Shown: one piece after another, positions 26,316 to 35,883 of the stretch | Layout: the number at the start of each line of letters is the position of its first letter | How positions within the stretch are numbered: position 1 is the first letter of the stretch | NCBI RefSeq assembly: GCF_003946695.1 | Contig: NZ_RHOX01000009.1 | Coordinates: forward strand, 29,571-93,570 | DNA: 64,000 nt | Direction: 5' to 3' | From: Lapidilactobacillus bayanensis | Lineage (GTDB): Bacteria; Bacillota; Bacilli; Lactobacillales; Lactobacillaceae | The notes under the pieces: model-generated | What the model saw: only the letters and a program-made list of their open reading frames with translations | Database searches by the model: none | Told to the model about the DNA's origin: nothing | Program-made: the position numbers and the translations under genes

Positions 26316-26980
26316 TATTGTGCCTCCATTTGTTGGTAGAGTGCTGGTTTTTGCTTCGCTAAATCAGTCATTGCTGCGTAAGCTAGTTCATGCTGGTCAT
26401 TGATATAAGCAAATTTTTGCTGGCCAAGTTCTGGGCTATCCGCCACAATGGCGACCAAATTACTAATGCGAATTTGTGCGGCCTTACTAACATCGCCTGA
26501 AATAATCGCATCATCGTTGGCAGGATAACCCGCGTGTAAAACCGCACCATCAACATTGCCGACGACATAAATATTTCTAGCAGCTTCAAGAATTGCCCCT
26601 TGATGCACCTTGCCTAATAAGACAACATCGCCATCAAAAAACATTTCCTGACCACTCCGAATAATTTGGGGCACGAAATAAACTTTCTGCGCATGTAGAG
26701 CCGCCGCGGCCACCTTGTTAGTTTGAACATCAGCAGTTACTTCTGCCATTGAGAAATGATCAAACGACATAATAACTGCTTTTAATGCCGCTTGCTGCTC
26801 AGCAGTTAAGACACGCAAGCCAGTATTCACAGAAAATTCAGTCTCATGTGTACTTTGATCCGCTCCGCGAACTTTTTTTAACATCGCTTTTAATTCAGTT
26901 AAACTTTGTTCAAAGTCACTCGTTCCCGGAATTTCAATTTGATAACCAGTGTTGCTGGCCTTTAAAGAAATGTTTTCCAT
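26315..26980 (-). CDS. minC: Septum formation inhibitor MinC
   Basis: The 221-residue protein has a divergent N-terminal half and a recognisable C-terminal beta-helix domain. In that domain, GDVVLLGKVHQGAILEAARNIYVVGNVDGAVLHAG (about residues 116-151) contains the repeated Gly turns. MinC inhibits FtsZ assembly and is brought to the membrane by MinD, the next gene. The stop and the minD start overlap. It follows mreD in the rod-shape and division operon. Confidence 0.9.
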   Translation of the reverse strand: MENISLKASNTGYQIEIPGTSDFEQSLTELKAMLKKVRGADQSTHETEFSVNTGLRVLTAEQQAALKAVIMSFDHFSMAEVTADVQTNKVAAAALHAQKVYFVPQIIRSGQEMFFDGDVVLLGKVHQGAILEAARNIYVVGNVDGAVLHAGYPANDDAIISGDVSKAAQIRISNLVAIVADSPELGQQKFAYINDQHELAYAAMTDLAKQKPALYQQMEAQ

Positions 26981-27005
26981 CGCTGTTGCTCCTTATCCCC
27001 AATAA

Positions 27006-27530
27006 TTATTCTCGAATCATTAAATCGAGTAATTTCTGGCTCGGCCAGTAACAAATTGCAAATATCACGATATTAAATAAAATTGTCGGTGCTAAAACAT
27101 TGCTGACGAAATCCCAAATGCTCTGATTAGACAAGGCAAAGAACAGCGCCAACGCGTACAAAATTACTTGTGCCAATAACACCGCGATTACGAAAGCAGC
27201 CAAACGATAGATAAATTTCTGTTGAAAATACTTTAGTAAATAGCGCACCAACAAATAGATAACAGGCATAATCAACGTATATTGGCCAATCAAACCGGTA
27301 TAAAATAAATCGTAAAATAAACCACAAAATAGTGCGAGCCAAAACATGAACGGTTCATCGGGCGCCATAAAAGTGGCCAGAACCATTTCCATTAATAAGA
27401 GCTGCGGGGCAATTTGTAAATCGCCAGCAAATAATGATGGCGACAACGCTAAACTAAGGCTGCCATCTAAAAAGAACCCCACGAGAAGTACGATTAAAAT
27501 AAGCCAACGCCGGCGTAACTTACGCTCCAT
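27006..27530 (-). CDS. mreD: Rod shape-determining protein MreD
   Basis: The 174-residue protein is almost all membrane, with about five segments. FWLALFCGLFYDLFYTGLIGQYTLIMPVIYLLV (about residues 62-95) is the family core. It is part of the elongasome with MreC, whose stop codon adjoins its start. Position between mreC and minC matches the usual Lactobacillaceae order. Confidence 0.9.
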   Translation of the reverse strand: MERKLRRRWLILIVLLVGFFLDGSLSLALSPSLFAGDLQIAPQLLLMEMVLATFMAPDEPFMFWLALFCGLFYDLFYTGLIGQYTLIMPVIYLLVRYLLKYFQQKFIYRLAAFVIAVLLAQVILYALALFFALSNQSIWDFVSNVLAPTILFNIVIFAICYWPSQKLLDLMIRE

Positions 27531-28391
27531 TTATTTGTCTCCAATCGAACTACTGATAACCGTCACAACCGAAAAGTTATTCAAATTCGTTGCTGGTTTG
27601 ACGTAAATTGTATTGGCCAAACCATAATTATCTTTTTTAACTTTGCTGACCGTTCCGATTAACAAGCCTCGTGGTGTGGCGCCACCAAGACCCGAGGTGA
27701 TCACCTTTTGACCGACCTTAACTTTATCAGCCGTTACTAAATGACTCATAACCAAACTAGCTGTTTTATCGTCAAACTCCGTGATTAACCCCGTCACTGG
27801 TGTATCAGCGTTGGTGCTAATCTCGGCCGCAAAGCGACTGCTCGAATTATTATTACTAGAAATTAATTCAACTTTGGAATTCGTATCGTTAACTTCAATC
27901 ACCCGACCAACTAAGCCCGCACCAGAAACAACCGGCATATTTTTCTTAATACCAGCTTTGGCACCACGATTAATGACTAAATAATTCTGCCAGTTAATTG
28001 GTGAGCGACTCATGACAGCCGCACTAATTTTGGTGTAATCAGTCAATGTTTCATTTAAGTTTAGTTGTTTCTTTAAGTTGTTATTTTCATTTTTTAAAGT
28101 TTGATTCTCTGCTTCAGTTGCCGCAATCGTTGCCAATTTTGCCTTCAGCGTCTTATTTTCCTGATAGGTATTGAGTAAATCACGAACTCCAGAAGTGGCA
28201 TTGCGCGCAACATTAACCGGCGCCGTGATTACCGTTCCCACCGCACCCAAAGCATCATTACCAAAACGTTGAACTGGCTCAGGCATATTACGATTATTCC
28301 GCAGACTAATTGACGCCGACAGCATACCAAAAACAGCAATCAAAGTAATCATGATTATTATTAACTTCTTGTTGGAAAAAAACTTATTCAT
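27531..28391 (-). CDS. mreC: Rod shape-determining protein MreC
   Basis: The 286-residue protein has an N-terminal membrane anchor (LIIIMITLIAVFGMLSASI), a coiled coil at about residues 65-110, and the two-barrel MreC domain (INWQNYLVINRGAKAGIKKNMPVV; VITSGLGGATPRGLLIGTV). It sits outside the membrane and links cytoskeleton and wall synthesis. I start at ATG 28391, preceded by GGAGG. The upstream partner mreB is missing at this locus. Confidence 0.93.
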   Translation of the reverse strand: MNKFFSNKKLIIIMITLIAVFGMLSASISLRNNRNMPEPVQRFGNDALGAVGTVITAPVNVARNATSGVRDLLNTYQENKTLKAKLATIAATEAENQTLKNENNNLKKQLNLNETLTDYTKISAAVMSRSPINWQNYLVINRGAKAGIKKNMPVVSGAGLVGRVIEVNDTNSKVELISSNNNSSSRFAAEISTNADTPVTGLITEFDDKTASLVMSHLVTADKVKVGQKVITSGLGGATPRGLLIGTVSKVKKDNYGLANTIYVKPATNLNNFSVVTVISSSIGDK

Positions 28392-28634
28392 TAGATCCTC
28401 CAGTAAATCAAAAAAGCGGGCGTCAACCCGCAATTCAGACCTTAATGTGTCCGTTTCAGTATTTATTCAATAAATAATCCCACAATTATCGCCAGCAAGC
28501 GGGTCTTGCGTGACAAGCAAACGCGACGACAAAGCAGCAACCAAGCCACAAATAAAAGGCCATCAAAACGTTCTTCGCGGACTAATGCTAAAGCAAATTA
28601 TAACATACCCACAAAATCTTAAAAAGCCATCACA

Positions 28635-28850
28635 ATCAAAACTTAAAAAACAAAGTGCGAAAGCCAACGGGTTGGGTGTTTGTATTTAAACGGGAAGATT
28701 GATGCATGTTAATGCAGCAAGATTCACGCTTAAATACACGACACCCAGTTGCCTTGAGCACGTTTCAAATCAAAGTGCGAAAGACAACAAATTGGGTGTT
28801 TGTATTTAAACGGAAAGATTGATGTACGTTAGCGCAGAGAAACAAACATA
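28635..28850. repeat. R3 tandem repeat
   Basis: Two units share CAAAGTGCGAAAG, GTTGGGTGTTTGTATTTAAA and AAGATTGATG, at about 28652-28722 and 28770-28840. An inverted relative (TTAAATACACGACACCCAGT) lies between them, so hairpins can form. The 28392-28996 gap holds this repeat and the control region of the next gene, with no gene seen and no mreB remnant recognised. Confidence 0.75.
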
Positions 28851-28946
28851 ACTGACATCCGTCAAAATTAAACTTCAAATCCATTTAAGAATTATCAAAG
28901 CATTTTTTATTGTAAAAAACACTTGGACAAGTAAATGTTATAATAT

Positions 28947-28960
28947 GGTTAGCGCTTTCA
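28947..28960. promoter_or_regulatory. Possible cre site
   Basis: GGTTAGCGCTTTCA matches the CcpA consensus at 12 of 14 positions and lies 37 bases before the AraC-type regulator gene. A TATAAT is adjacent at 28939-28944 but lacks a well-spaced -35. Confidence 0.4.
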
Positions 28961-28996
28961 AATATAATTTAGCACTGATAAGGTTATGGTGAAACA

Positions 28997-29877
28997 ATGA
29001 AACATGTGATTTATAGCGGCATCATGAATAGTTTAAATATTGAGCGATCTACACGCGACTCAAAATACAATATGACCAAGCATTGGCATCCAGAATGTGA
29101 ATTACAATATTTTATATCTGGGAATCGGAAGTTCTTTATTGACAATCAAATTTATACAGCTAAAGCAGGCAGTCTATTTATTGTCGATGCTGAACAGATC
29201 CACAGCACTTTTTCAGATAAAGCACTTGCTCATGATCGTATTCTAGTTCAATACGACAAGCAATTTTTCTATGAGTCAGCAATTCATCTTGGAATTGATT
29301 TAAACTTATTTTTTAACGACTTCCGGGGAATGATTCAAGTTCCATCGGCAGATCGCCCTTACGTGCAAGGTTTACTTCATGGAATAGCCAACGAGGTCAT
29401 CAATAAAGAATTAAAGTACGTTGCTTCTGTCCAAATCAAATTTTTAGAGTTGGTCATCTATTTGGAACGTTTAAAGGTTACTGGTGGCAGAGATTTTTAC
29501 CGAATCAATCCAATATTGAGACCAATGAAATTATTAATGAAGTTGAACAATATATCAAAACAAACTCCGCTAATGTGGGAACCTTGGAAGATATTGCCCG
29601 TCATTTCTGCTTTGACAAAAGTTATTTAAGCCGTCGCTTCAAAATAAATACCGGCTACACGATTTCAGAGTTTACCAACATTCAAAAAATTCAACGATCC
29701 CAAAAATTATTACAAGATTCCCATCTTAGCATTGCCGATATAGCTGCTAAAGTTGGCTACGATAATATCACTTATTATAATCGTGTTTTCAAGAAATACA
29801 CTGAAACTTCCCCACTACAGTATCGAAAAAAGACGAGTGCCTACAAAAAAGCGCTCCGTGAGAAGAACAACTTTTAA
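28997..29877 (+). pseudogene. AraC-family regulator, broken by a frameshift
   Basis: The first frame (from 28997) encodes an AraC-type cupin sensor (HWHPECELQYFISGNRKFFI). It is followed in the -1 frame by the DNA-binding half (TLEDIARHFCFDKSYLSRRFK, then two helix-turn-helix motifs to 29877). The switch point is about 29512. Adding one base there gives NPNIETNEIINEVEQYI and a continuous protein of about 293 residues, the normal length. It is divergent from the sugar cluster and is its expected regulator. Either the gene is newly inactive or one base was lost in sequencing. Confidence 0.85.
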
Positions 29878-30106
29878 ATAAGGGACTGTGACAATTAAAA
29901 ATAAGTTTCAGAATCACCTAATTACGCTAACTGATCTAAACTAATGTCGATTAAAGAGCTAATAATACTGGCAAAAATTACAGATTGGCGTGAACGTTAA
30001 GTTAAGCTTAATGATTAGTCTAGCTGTTTTATTTACCTCGATTTTTGGTTGAACAGAATACTGTGATTAAGTGATATTGGGCAATCGTACTTTCATTCCA
30101 CATCAA

Positions 30107-30152
30107 CAAAAAAGAGTTAGGGAATTTTCCATCGATTTCCTAGCTCTTTTTG
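30107..30152. terminator. Terminator between convergent genes
   Basis: AAAAAGAGTTAGGGAA pairs with TTTCCTAGCTCTTTTT, usable in both directions. It lies between the AraC-type regulator gene and the GH105 gene. The rest of 29878-30185 shows nothing recognisable. Confidence 0.8.
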
Positions 30153-30185
30153 TCTTTATGATCAACCCAACCTTTAATTTGCTTT

Positions 30186-31325
30186 TTATTTTAATAATTC
30201 TGCATAGGCAAATATTAGAGGTGCAACTCCTTTTGCATCGTTGTTTACTCTTGGCTCGGAAATATAGTACTCATACGAACCATCACGCTGTTTATACGTT
30301 CCTTTGCCAGCAATGCCCCCTAATCCTGCTACTAAACAAATATCTTTTAGAATGAAACTGCCCTGATCATTTACAACCAGTTTTTGCTTCACAACTGCTT
30401 CAAGAATTCTCGTCCCCTCGATTAAGAAACGTTCATTCAGCATGCCAAGTTTTGCTCCCTTAATCATCGAATAAGCGAGCGCGCAAGAACCACTTGTTTC
30501 TAAATAATTACCTTTGCGCGTACCTTGGTCAATTACTTGATAAAACATTTTTGATTCGTCGTCGCGATATTGAAGCACCGTTGTCATCATATCCTGCAAC
30601 TGTCTGCTTAATTCAATAGCTTCAAAACTAGAATTGGTCAAAATAATCTCGGCAGTATCAACAAGCGCCATTGCATACCACCCAATTGCTCTTGTCCAAG
30701 CTGTTTTACTACGGCCAGTAACTGGATCAGACCAAAAGGCGGAACGAGTTGGATCATAACCATGAAATAATAAACCACTCTCAGGATCAGACATGGACTG
30801 ATAAGCATTTTGAAATTGCCTTAAAACATCTGAGAGTTGAGCACCTTGATTAAAACAAATTTCATATTCAGCATAAAATGGCGCAACCATATATAATCCG
30901 TCCAACCAGACTTGACTGGGATATATTAATTTATGCCAGAAACTGCCCTGTATATTTCGCGGCTGAAGTAACATTTGTGAATATAAAACATCTAGCGCCT
31001 TTTTATACTTCTCTTTCTTTGTTTCCTTATATAGCGCGAATAGGACCTTACCTTCATTAATAAAATCACAGTTATAATCTGTTAAACGATATCCTCGAAT
31101 CGTACCATCATCAGCAATGTAATAATCAATGAATGAATCCAAAAAGTCAAAATAATATTGATTGTTGGTTGCCTCGTACATTTTCAAAACGGCCATTGCC
31201 ATACATCCATCTATATAGCTCCAACTTGAAGGCTTGCTTTCGAGTTTGGCTTCTATATTCCAGGCAGGTTGACTAGGCGTCGATTCCTCTAAGATGCCAT
31301 CTAAAAGCTTTCCGACATTATCCAC
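30186..31325 (-). CDS. GH105-type unsaturated rhamnogalacturonyl hydrolase
   Basis: The 379-residue protein fits the (alpha/alpha)6-barrel family GH88/GH105. Segments seen are IDGCMAMAVLKMYEAT, PSQVWLDGLYMVAPFYAEY (the Asp is the expected catalytic residue), TKTAW-type SKTAWTRAIGWYAMALVDT and LETSGSCALAYSMIKGA. The family removes the unsaturated uronic acid from the end of rhamnogalacturonan or similar oligosaccharides. It lacks a signal peptide, so it acts in the cytoplasm on imported sugars. It is the last gene of the transporter operon. Confidence 0.85.
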   Translation of the reverse strand: MDNVGKLLDGILEESTPSQPAWNIEAKLESKPSSWSYIDGCMAMAVLKMYEATNNQYYFDFLDSFIDYYIADDGTIRGYRLTDYNCDFINEGKVLFALYKETKKEKYKKALDVLYSQMLLQPRNIQGSFWHKLIYPSQVWLDGLYMVAPFYAEYEICFNQGAQLSDVLRQFQNAYQSMSDPESGLLFHGYDPTRSAFWSDPVTGRSKTAWTRAIGWYAMALVDTAEIILTNSSFEAIELSRQLQDMMTTVLQYRDDESKMFYQVIDQGTRKGNYLETSGSCALAYSMIKGAKLGMLNERFLIEGTRILEAVVKQKLVVNDQGSFILKDICLVAGLGGIAGKGTYKQRDGSYEYYISEPRVNNDAKGVAPLIFAYAELLK

Positions 31326-31362
31326 TTATTATTCCTCACGAACTTCATTTTTTAATGATGAG

Positions 31363-31755
31363 CTAAAATTGAATTATTTTAGTATGTGTTACTTCATCTT
31401 GACCACCATTCTTACCAAAAAATAAAGGCAAACAAATTAAGTAACAACTCATTAGTTTACACAGAATTTCACGTTGAATAATGACGGCGACTGAAACTGT
31501 ATGGCGTACTTTGTCAGTGGAAACAATGCGTAAGCGAAAAAATCCTTTACCAATTGTTTGTCCATTAATCATGAAGGGATATTGAATAAGATAATAGCCA
31601 CCAATAATAACCACGAATGCAATCGCAGTGAGAAATAAATTGTTAGGCACGACTTTACGAATAATTGGGATAATAAAACTAAATGTCACAAACATTAAAA
31701 GCAGAGCAATCATAAAATCAATGATTTGTGCCATAATTCTTTTGATTAATAACAT
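31363..31755 (-). CDS. RDD-family membrane protein
   Basis: The 130-residue protein has three hydrophobic segments. Near the N-terminus the Arg/Asp pair of the family appears (RIMAQIIDFMIALLL), and GQTIGKGFFRLRIV follows the second segment. The role of RDD proteins is generally unknown, though some affect ion transport. It sits between the sugar permeases and the hydrolase in the same operon. Its presence there may be functional or incidental. Confidence 0.75.
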   Translation of the reverse strand: MLLIKRIMAQIIDFMIALLLMFVTFSFIIPIIRKVVPNNLFLTAIAFVVIIGGYYLIQYPFMINGQTIGKGFFRLRIVSTDKVRHTVSVAVIIQREILCKLMSCYLICLPLFFGKNGGQDEVTHTKIIQF

Positions 31756-31767
31756 TTATCTTTTCCC

Positions 31768-32625
31768 TTATTCCTTTCCACCAGTATTTGCCACACCATC
31801 AACAAAATAGCGTGCCCCAGAGAAGAACAGTGCAATCATTGGCAATAATCCTAATGTTGATGCAGCAAATACTCTGCCATACGAAACCATTGCCTCACCG
31901 TCAAGTTGTTGCTTCAAGATAACGGACAGAACTGTTTTATCCGGGCTGTTCAAATAAATTAATGGTCCTTGGAAATCATTCATTCCCCACATAAAGCAAA
32001 GCAACCCCACGGTTATCAAAATAGGCTTTAATACGGGAACAATAATTTTGAACAAGATCTGGAGCTCATTGCAGCCATCCATCACTGCAGCTTCATCTAG
32101 CTCCGTTGGTATCGTCCGCATAAATTGAATAATCATAAAAATAAAAAATGAAGAACTGGCAAAAACGTCGGCAATATATAAACTGGCAAACTTATCTAAT
32201 AAGCCGATTTGCCGATAAAACAGATATAGCGGTATCCGAAAAGCTAATTCTGGCATTAATAATGTAATAATAACTGCACCAAACACGAACTTTTTCCCTT
32301 TAAAACTTTTCCGTGCAATAACGTACGCGGTTAAGAGGCAGGAAAGAAGTGTAAAAAACGTTTTGGGAATTAAGAATTTCATTGTGTTAGCAAAGTAAAA
32401 CCAAATATTATGCTCTTTGGTAATTTGCCAAGCATCGGCGAAATTGTTGAAAACCGCATGTCCTGCCGATGGGAAAATACTCAGTGTACCAAAAATTTCT
32501 CTGTTCTCTTTAAAACTTGATCCAATCATCCACAGTAAGGGATAAATTAAAATAATGCCGACGATAATTAATAATCCATAGCGAATAATCTCGTTAACTC
32601 TTCTTTGCGTTTTACTCAATCCCAT
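31768..32625 (-). CDS. Sugar ABC transporter permease (MalG/RhiG type)
   Basis: A 285-residue carbohydrate-uptake permease with about six membrane segments. Its EAA loop reads ELDEAAVMDGCNELQILFKIIVPVLKP (about residues 175-201). It pairs with the other permease 12 bases upstream. The product belongs to the CUT1 group, which imports oligosaccharides. Confidence 0.88.
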   Translation of the reverse strand: MGLSKTQRRVNEIIRYGLLIIVGIILIYPLLWMIGSSFKENREIFGTLSIFPSAGHAVFNNFADAWQITKEHNIWFYFANTMKFLIPKTFFTLLSCLLTAYVIARKSFKGKKFVFGAVIITLLMPELAFRIPLYLFYRQIGLLDKFASLYIADVFASSSFFIFMIIQFMRTIPTELDEAAVMDGCNELQILFKIIVPVLKPILITVGLLCFMWGMNDFQGPLIYLNSPDKTVLSVILKQQLDGEAMVSYGRVFAASTLGLLPMIALFFSGARYFVDGVANTGGKE

Positions 32626-32637
32626 TACTTCTCCCTC

Positions 32638-33528
32638 CTAATCATTATAAAATACCCAGCGATTTGAGGATTTGAAAACTATTATTGTCAGAACACCGAT
32701 AATTAATAATAGAATCCAGGTCAACGCACTGGCATAACCATAATTACCGTTCTGGAAAGCCTGGTCATAAATATATAGATTCAAAAAATAAGTAGTATTG
32801 TTCGGGCCACCTTTTGTAATCAGGTATGCCGAATTAAACTCTTGAAATTCCTTTACTAGCACATTGACTGTGTTAAATAGTATGACCGGCGTGATCATGG
32901 GAATTGTAATACTGATTGTCTGTCTAAACTTAGAAGCACCATCAATTGCTGCAGCCTCGTATAGCAATTTTGAAACACCTTGCAGGGCTGATAAAAAGAT
33001 AAGCATCGTTGAGCCGAATTGCCAAGTTTTCAAAATAATCAACGTAAAAATTGCAAATGACGGATCTTTGATCCAATTAATATTAACGCCACCACCGAAA
33101 TTAAAAATACTAAGCACAGTATTTACCGGACCATTAACATCAAACAACATTGTCCATAAAATCGAAACAGTAACATTCCCACCAAGAATTGATGGAATGT
33201 AATACATTGTTCTGAAAAAGTTAACACCTTTTAATTTGAAATTAAGGATTGCTGCGACAATAAATGAAACGATAATAACAGCAGGCGTACCAATTAACAC
33301 ATACTTCATTGTGGCGAAGAATGAAGCCTTAAAAGTATCATCTTTAGTGAAGATTTCAATATAGTTTTTTAACCCTATAAATTCTGGATCCCCAAGAATT
33401 GGATACTCCATCAAACTATAAATAAACGAAACAACGATTGGATATACCTTAAATACAACGAATCCAATCACCCATGGCGCTAACATGCCATATATCCAAA
33501 TACTCTTAATCTTTTTACTATTCGACAT
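32638..33528 (-). CDS. Sugar ABC transporter permease (MalF/RhiF type)
   Basis: The 296-residue permease has six membrane segments. The EAA loop is KLLYEAAAIDGASKFRQTISITIPMITP (about residues 185-212). The start is taken at ATG 33528, 9 bases after GGAG; an in-frame ATG at 33537 lies within the ribosome site. With the next permease it forms a CUT1 channel. No ATPase gene lies in the cluster, so a shared MsmK/MalK-type ATPase is likely. Confidence 0.88.
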   Translation of the reverse strand: MSNSKKIKSIWIYGMLAPWVIGFVVFKVYPIVVSFIYSLMEYPILGDPEFIGLKNYIEIFTKDDTFKASFFATMKYVLIGTPAVIIVSFIVAAILNFKLKGVNFFRTMYYIPSILGGNVTVSILWTMLFDVNGPVNTVLSIFNFGGGVNINWIKDPSFAIFTLIILKTWQFGSTMLIFLSALQGVSKLLYEAAAIDGASKFRQTISITIPMITPVILFNTVNVLVKEFQEFNSAYLITKGGPNNTTYFLNLYIYDQAFQNGNYGYASALTWILLLIIGVLTIIVFKSSNRWVFYND

Positions 33529-33637
33529 TTGATGCATCTCCTCGGAGACTAACTATAGTCTTTGATATTAATAAAAATAGAGGATCGCAAGTCCCCTCCA
33601 AAAAGAGCGGATCCTCCAATAAACATTGTATTATTGA

Positions 33638-34984
33638 CTATCTATAATACTTATCCAAGGCCTCTTGCTGCTTGCTAATAAATTCTTTTGCTGCTTGTGC
33701 GGCAGTATATTTACCTGTCCGGAACCCTTCGATAACGTCATAACGTTGACCACGAACATTTTCATCTTCGTAATATGGATCCATTACAGTCTGCTTATAT
33801 CCACCAAACATGTCATACGCATCTTTAACGGCACCTTCAACAAGATTTTCTTTTAATTGTGTCTTGTATGTGACTTTATTACTAGAAACGCCTAGTGCAT
33901 CGCCGGCAGCCTTAATTGCTTCTTTATCTGTAAAGATAAAATTAATAAAATCTGCAGCAACTTCTGGATTCTTAGAATTACGAGAAATAGCGTAGCCAAA
34001 GTTTGGTTTTACATAGACACTTGGTTTTTTACTCTCTGAAACTTGTAAATAAGGTGATACTTTCAAATCATCTGTTGCCTTACCACCTTTATACGTGCCA
34101 GTCCATTGTGCGAGTGAATTTGCCCATTCATAAACACCACCCGTACGTCCTTCAACCCACTGTGGATTTGAGTTCGTGTCAATAGTGCTATCTTGAGCAT
34201 AAGTTGGCATCGCACCAGCATCTTCTAAAGCCTTATATTGCTTTAGCACCTTTTCAACTTGTGCTGACGTGTAATTTACCTTACCGTCAGTCTGCATGAC
34301 TTTGCCAGTATTGTCGTATAGCATTTGGCCTAAGAAAAGATCAAGTGCCATATCGCCAACGTTAATTAAGGCATATTTATTATCTTTTCCAGTTGACGTA
34401 TTATTCTTACCGATAACTTTGCCTGCCTTCAGAAGATCACTATAGGTTTTAGGAATCTCAATGCCATTTTCTTTGTATAATGCTTGGTTCATCAGATTGA
34501 CACGAGCAGTCATTCCATAAGGCACCGCGGATTGTTGACCATCTACTTGCATCGCCTTCAAATAAGTTTTATCCCAATTATCAAGCTTTAAATAGTCGGA
34601 TACTTTATTGATATCGTAAAAAATATTCTTTCCTTTACCAAATGAATAAAGCCAATTATAGTTAACTTGCATAACATCAGCTTCAGTTTTACCGGATAAT
34701 TGCGTCAAAACCTTAGATTGCCAACCATCCCAGGCACCATATTCAACCTTGACCGTGACATTCTTGTGCTTCTTTTCGTAAAGCTTAGCGACGTTCTTCA
34801 TTGCCTCATGTCTGTTATCTGCGCCCCACCATGAGAATTTGATCGTAACTTTCTTATCTGTTATTTCACCCTTAGCACTTGATTTATCTGAACTCGCATT
34901 ACTAGATCCTGAACTACATCCTGCTAGTAAAGCAGTACTTAACAAACTAACAGTCAAAATTTTCTTCCAAAAATTCTTCTTCAT
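33638..34984 (-). CDS. Sugar-binding lipoprotein of the ABC importer
   Basis: The 448-residue protein has a lipoprotein signal (LSTALLAGC) followed by a Ser-rich linker and a type-1 sugar-binding fold (VTIKFSWWGADNRHEAMKNVAKLYEKKHKNV; AVPYGMTARVNLMNQALYKENGIEIPKTYSDLL). It should deliver oligosaccharides, probably rhamnogalacturonan-derived given the GH105 partner. The start at 34984 has AGGAGG upstream. A cre-like site lies 63 bases before it. Confidence 0.9.
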   Translation of the reverse strand: MKKNFWKKILTVSLLSTALLAGCSSGSSNASSDKSSAKGEITDKKVTIKFSWWGADNRHEAMKNVAKLYEKKHKNVTVKVEYGAWDGWQSKVLTQLSGKTEADVMQVNYNWLYSFGKGKNIFYDINKVSDYLKLDNWDKTYLKAMQVDGQQSAVPYGMTARVNLMNQALYKENGIEIPKTYSDLLKAGKVIGKNNTSTGKDNKYALINVGDMALDLFLGQMLYDNTGKVMQTDGKVNYTSAQVEKVLKQYKALEDAGAMPTYAQDSTIDTNSNPQWVEGRTGGVYEWANSLAQWTGTYKGGKATDDLKVSPYLQVSESKKPSVYVKPNFGYAISRNSKNPEVAADFINFIFTDKEAIKAAGDALGVSSNKVTYKTQLKENLVEGAVKDAYDMFGGYKQTVMDPYYEDENVRGQRYDVIEGFRTGKYTAAQAAKEFISKQQEALDKYYR

Positions 34985-35046
34985 AGTTATCCTCCTAGAC
35001 CCAACCAAGAATTTATTTAGCGATATTTCCATTCGCTTGACGCTAG

Positions 35047-35060
35047 TTTAACCGCTTTCA
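35047..35060 (-). promoter_or_regulatory. cre site upstream of the sugar operon
   Basis: TGAAAGCGGTTAAA on the minus strand matches the CcpA consensus at 13 of 14 positions. It lies 63 bases upstream of the binding-protein start and fits catabolite repression of the operon. Confidence 0.65.
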
Positions 35061-35150
35061 TAACTATAGGCAATGGATTATTCATGTCTTCACAATTGAG
35101 TTGTAAAAATCATTCATTCTTTAACTAAATTGACTTCTTAATCTTCTCCT

Positions 35151-35834
35151 TCAAATCAGCCCTTCTTCCTTCAACGACAAATAACCTTCTGCCCCAATAA
35201 TCAGATGATCCAAACAATCGATTCCCATTAATTTACCGCATTCGATTAGTCGCTGGGAAAATTTAATGTCGTTTTGCGATGGCGTCATTTGACCACTGGG
35301 ATGGTTGTGAACGATAATCAACCGGGCTGCTGATAAACGAACGGCCTGCTGAAAAATCTCGCGTGGATGCGCCACCGAGCTATTTAACCCACCGATAAAA
35401 ATAACTCGCTCCTGAATGATTTGATTTTTCGTATCTAAATACACAGCAATCAACTTTTCTTGGAGACATCCTCGTAACTTCTCCTGCATGTGATAACCAA
35501 TCATTCCTGATGAGGCGACGACTCCTTGGCGTAACTGGCGCTGCGCCAAGGCCCGTTTGCCTAGTTCAAACGCGGCCTGTAATTCAATCGCCTTCGTCTG
35601 ACCGATTCCTGAGAATTGCGTCAATTCGTCAACTTGTGCCAATGATAAAAATGCCAAGTTTTCATATTGAGTCACTAATTGTTGCGCTAATTGACCCGAT
35701 GACTTTTTCGCAGTTCCTGTTCGTAACATGATCTGTAGCAGTTCAACGTCCGTTGCCGCGCTAATTCCATATTTCAGCGCAGCCTCTCGTGGCATTAACA
35801 TTGTAATCTGTGGTACTTTCACTAATTGTTCCAT
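35151..35834 (-). CDS. radC: RadC-family JAB domain protein
   Basis: The 227-residue protein has an N-terminal helix-hairpin-helix part (LTQFSGIGQTKAIELQAAFELG) and a C-terminal JAMM metal site (VHNHPSGQMTPSQNDIKF, about residues 174-191). The name is historic; a direct repair role is not established. It is next to folC, as usual in this family, but mreB does not follow it here. Confidence 0.9.
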   Translation of the reverse strand: MEQLVKVPQITMLMPREAALKYGISAATDVELLQIMLRTGTAKKSSGQLAQQLVTQYENLAFLSLAQVDELTQFSGIGQTKAIELQAAFELGKRALAQRQLRQGVVASSGMIGYHMQEKLRGCLQEKLIAVYLDTKNQIIQERVIFIGGLNSSVAHPREIFQQAVRLSAARLIIVHNHPSGQMTPSQNDIKFSQRLIECGKLMGIDCLDHLIIGAEGYLSLKEEGLI

Positions 35835-35883
35835 AAAAAAATCACCCTCTCGTATTTAAATACGAAAGCGTGACTTAAAATTT

